Assembly (NCBI RefSeq): GCF_008329985.2
Contig: NZ_CP038437.2
Coordinates: forward strand, 744,001 to 808,000
Direction of reading: 5' to 3'
DNA length: 64,000 bases
From: Halomonas binhaiensis
GTDB taxonomy: Bacteria > Pseudomonadota > Gammaproteobacteria > Pseudomonadales > Halomonadaceae
The notes under the pieces were generated by a model. It did no database searches and was not told where the DNA came from. It saw nothing but the letters and a program-made list of their open reading frames with translations. This document shows positions 62,517 through 64,000 of this stretch, in pieces (positions within the stretch are counted from its first letter, which is position 1; each line of letters begins with the position of its first letter). The position numbers were made by a program, and so were the translations under genes.

Positions 62517-62822
62517 ATGATGGAACTTCATGAGCTTCAAAATTTTGTAGAAGGGCAGCACCATTTTGAAATCCGGGTGATCGGCTCTTCCACCAGCCGT
62601 TTCTATCAGGTTGAACTGGAAGATATGGAAGGGGGGCGTCACAGCCTGTGTCGCAGTGGCAAACCTGTACTGTTCCGCTCTCTGGAGGATGTCTATCTGG
62701 AGCTCAAGCGGGCCGGTATCCACCAGGCCTACCTGGTGCAGCAGGTTGCTGAGGATGAACTGGTCGGTCGCAGTACACACTACCTGGCGCCCCTGGCCTC
62801 ACGTACTCCCCTGGCATTCTGA
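62517..62822 (+). CDS. Small conserved protein resembling DUF6482
   Basis: About 101 residues. The pattern FYQVELEDMEGGRHSLCRSGKPVLFRSLEDVYLELKRAGIHQAYLVQQ resembles small DUF6482-type proteins of gammaproteobacteria, an assignment made from memory. Four in-frame starts are clustered (GTG 62508, ATG 62511, 62517, 62520); AAGGTG at 62505 favours 62517 or 62520. Function unknown. Confidence 0.75.
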   Translation: MMELHELQNFVEGQHHFEIRVIGSSTSRFYQVELEDMEGGRHSLCRSGKPVLFRSLEDVYLELKRAGIHQAYLVQQVAEDELVGRSTHYLAPLASRTPLAF

Positions 62823-62935
62823 GCGTTGTCCAGTTATTGATACCCGCCATCGTGGCCATGATGGAATCCAATTCGAGGCAGGCGTCCGCGAGTGATATTC
62901 TTGCGGCTCTAGACCTTCTCAAGGATCCTGCTTTC

Positions 62936-63991
62936 ATGGCCCAGCCAGCCCCACAGTCTGCTCTATCCTCTCTTCAGACCCAGTGTGATGCTTCCGCGCA
63001 GAGCACCAAGGTTGGTGTTCTGCTGGCGAATCTTGGGACACCGGATGCGACGGATTACTGGTCGGTCCGACGTTACCTGAGTGAGTTTCTATCTGACCAG
63101 CGTGTCGTGGATTATCCACGCTGGCTATGGCAGCCACTATTGCAGTTGGTCATCCTCAGTCGCCGCCCCTTTGCTTCTGGAGAGGCCTATCGCAGTATAT
63201 GGAACGAGGAACGCGACGAGAGCCCGTTATTGACGATCACTCGCCAGCAGTGCGACAAGCTGTCAGCCCTGCTGAAAGCGGAGCATGGAGAGCGGGTAGA
63301 GGTAGATTTCTGCATGCGCTATGGCAACCCGTCCACCGACAGTGCGGTGCGCCGCCTGCAGGAGAAAGGCTGCCAGCGTATCCTGTTCTTCCCACTGTAT
63401 CCTCAATATGCAGCTCCGACGACGGCGAGCGCCTGTGACCAGTTATTCCGCTCGTTGATGAAGCAGAAATGGCAGACAGCGGTACGTACGGTTCCTGCCT
63501 ATTACGCTCACCCTGGGTATGTCGAGGCTCTTGCCGCATCAGTTGCAGTGCATTGGCAGAGCGATGAGACACCTTCTCTACTGGTTGCCTCATACCATGG
63601 TGTGCCCAAGCGTTACACCGAGGCCGGAGATCCCTACGAGACCCAATGCCATGCAACCACTCAGTTGCTGCAGCATGCTCTGGGATGGGAGGACGGTAGT
63701 ATCGTGACAACGTTCCAGTCCAAATTTGGTCCAGAAGAGTGGGTGGGACCCGCGACCATTGACCAGGTGGCGGTACTTGCTCGGCAGGGCCACAAGCATA
63801 TTGCCGTAGTGTCTCCTGCGTTTTCGGCTGACTGTGTGGAAACGCTGGAAGAGATCCAGCAGCAGATTCAAGAGGCCTTTCTTGAGGCCGGAGGAGAGCG
63901 CTTCACTTATATTGCCTGCCTCAATGACCGTGATGATCATATGGCGGCTCTGGCCGATATTGCGCGCAATGAACTCTCGGGGTGGTTGTAG
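62936..63991 (+). CDS. hemH: Ferrochelatase
   Basis: Inserts ferrous iron into protoporphyrin IX, the last step of heme synthesis, at the membrane surface. The 351-residue form contains VGVLLANLGTPDATD, RRYLSEFLSDQRVVD, PLLTITRQQ, MRYGNPS, LFFPLYPQYAAPTTAS, the catalytic His in SYHGVPKRY, FQSKFGPEEWV and the metal-site Glu in PAFSADCVETLEEI. ATG at 62936 has AAGGA upstream and gives the normal family length; the frame is open to a TTG at 62837. Heme from this pathway also supplies the cbb3 oxidase encoded in the window. Confidence 0.95.
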   Translation: MAQPAPQSALSSLQTQCDASAQSTKVGVLLANLGTPDATDYWSVRRYLSEFLSDQRVVDYPRWLWQPLLQLVILSRRPFASGEAYRSIWNEERDESPLLTITRQQCDKLSALLKAEHGERVEVDFCMRYGNPSTDSAVRRLQEKGCQRILFFPLYPQYAAPTTASACDQLFRSLMKQKWQTAVRTVPAYYAHPGYVEALAASVAVHWQSDETPSLLVASYHGVPKRYTEAGDPYETQCHATTQLLQHALGWEDGSIVTTFQSKFGPEEWVGPATIDQVAVLARQGHKHIAVVSPAFSADCVETLEEIQQQIQEAFLEAGGERFTYIACLNDRDDHMAALADIARNELSGWL

Positions 63992-64000
63992 AAGACTCCT

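Overview
The window looks like the chromosome of a moderately halophilic gammaproteobacterium, most likely of the Halomonadaceae. This rests on Halomonas/Pseudomonas-type gene order (pyrG-kdsA-eno; ccoNOQPGHIS; rlmB-rpsF-rpsR-rplI-dnaB), acidic proteins, about 60% GC in housekeeping genes, and Gac/Rsm-type regulation. The species is inferred from gene content, since no 16S gene is present.

Left edge (1-5300): the 3' part of gltD, then pyrG, kdsA and eno, closed by a strong terminator. Next is an untranslated RNA (about 5412-5706) packed with GGA motifs. It has two perfect hairpins with GGA in the loop, a terminator, and a GacA-box-like site about 180 bp upstream of the inferred start, so it is a convincing CsrB/RsmZ-type small RNA.

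Accessory block (about 5700-31550): a 909-residue Gly/Leu/Asp-rich repeat protein; a compact peptide-natural-product locus; and a second type I secretion operon with its own 3217-residue adhesin. The peptide locus has an 86-residue precursor with a double-glycine leader and two TTxxxxEE core repeats, an ATP-grasp ligase, a C39-peptidase ABC exporter with its HlyD partner, and a second double-glycine peptide. The TTxxxxEE motif is that of plesiocin-type (group 2) graspetides, so this is probably a new graspetide (omega-ester peptide) cluster. The adhesin operon runs leftward as adhesin, TolC-like, LapB-like ABC with a degenerate C39 domain, LapC-like HlyD. A small membrane protein and a glycosyltransferase-like gene follow.

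Microaerobic respiration block (31600-41270): an FNR/ANR regulator, a TauE/SafE-type membrane protein, and ccoS-I-H-G-P-Q-O-N for cbb3 oxidase and its assembly, all on the minus strand.

Core block (41392-63991): an alpha/beta hydrolase; a five-tRNA operon (Val, Asp, Asp, Val, Asp); fadH; the yeaG-yeaH-spoVR stress cluster; a HiPIP; a stand-alone RAM-domain protein; a membrane-anchored nuclease; three tRNA-Leu genes; rnr; rlmB; rpsF; rpsR; a membrane protein; rplI; cstA; dnaB; two small conserved genes; and hemH. Both rpsF and rplI carry internal deletions that break the reading frame, which is either real decay of two dispensable ribosomal proteins or sequence error.
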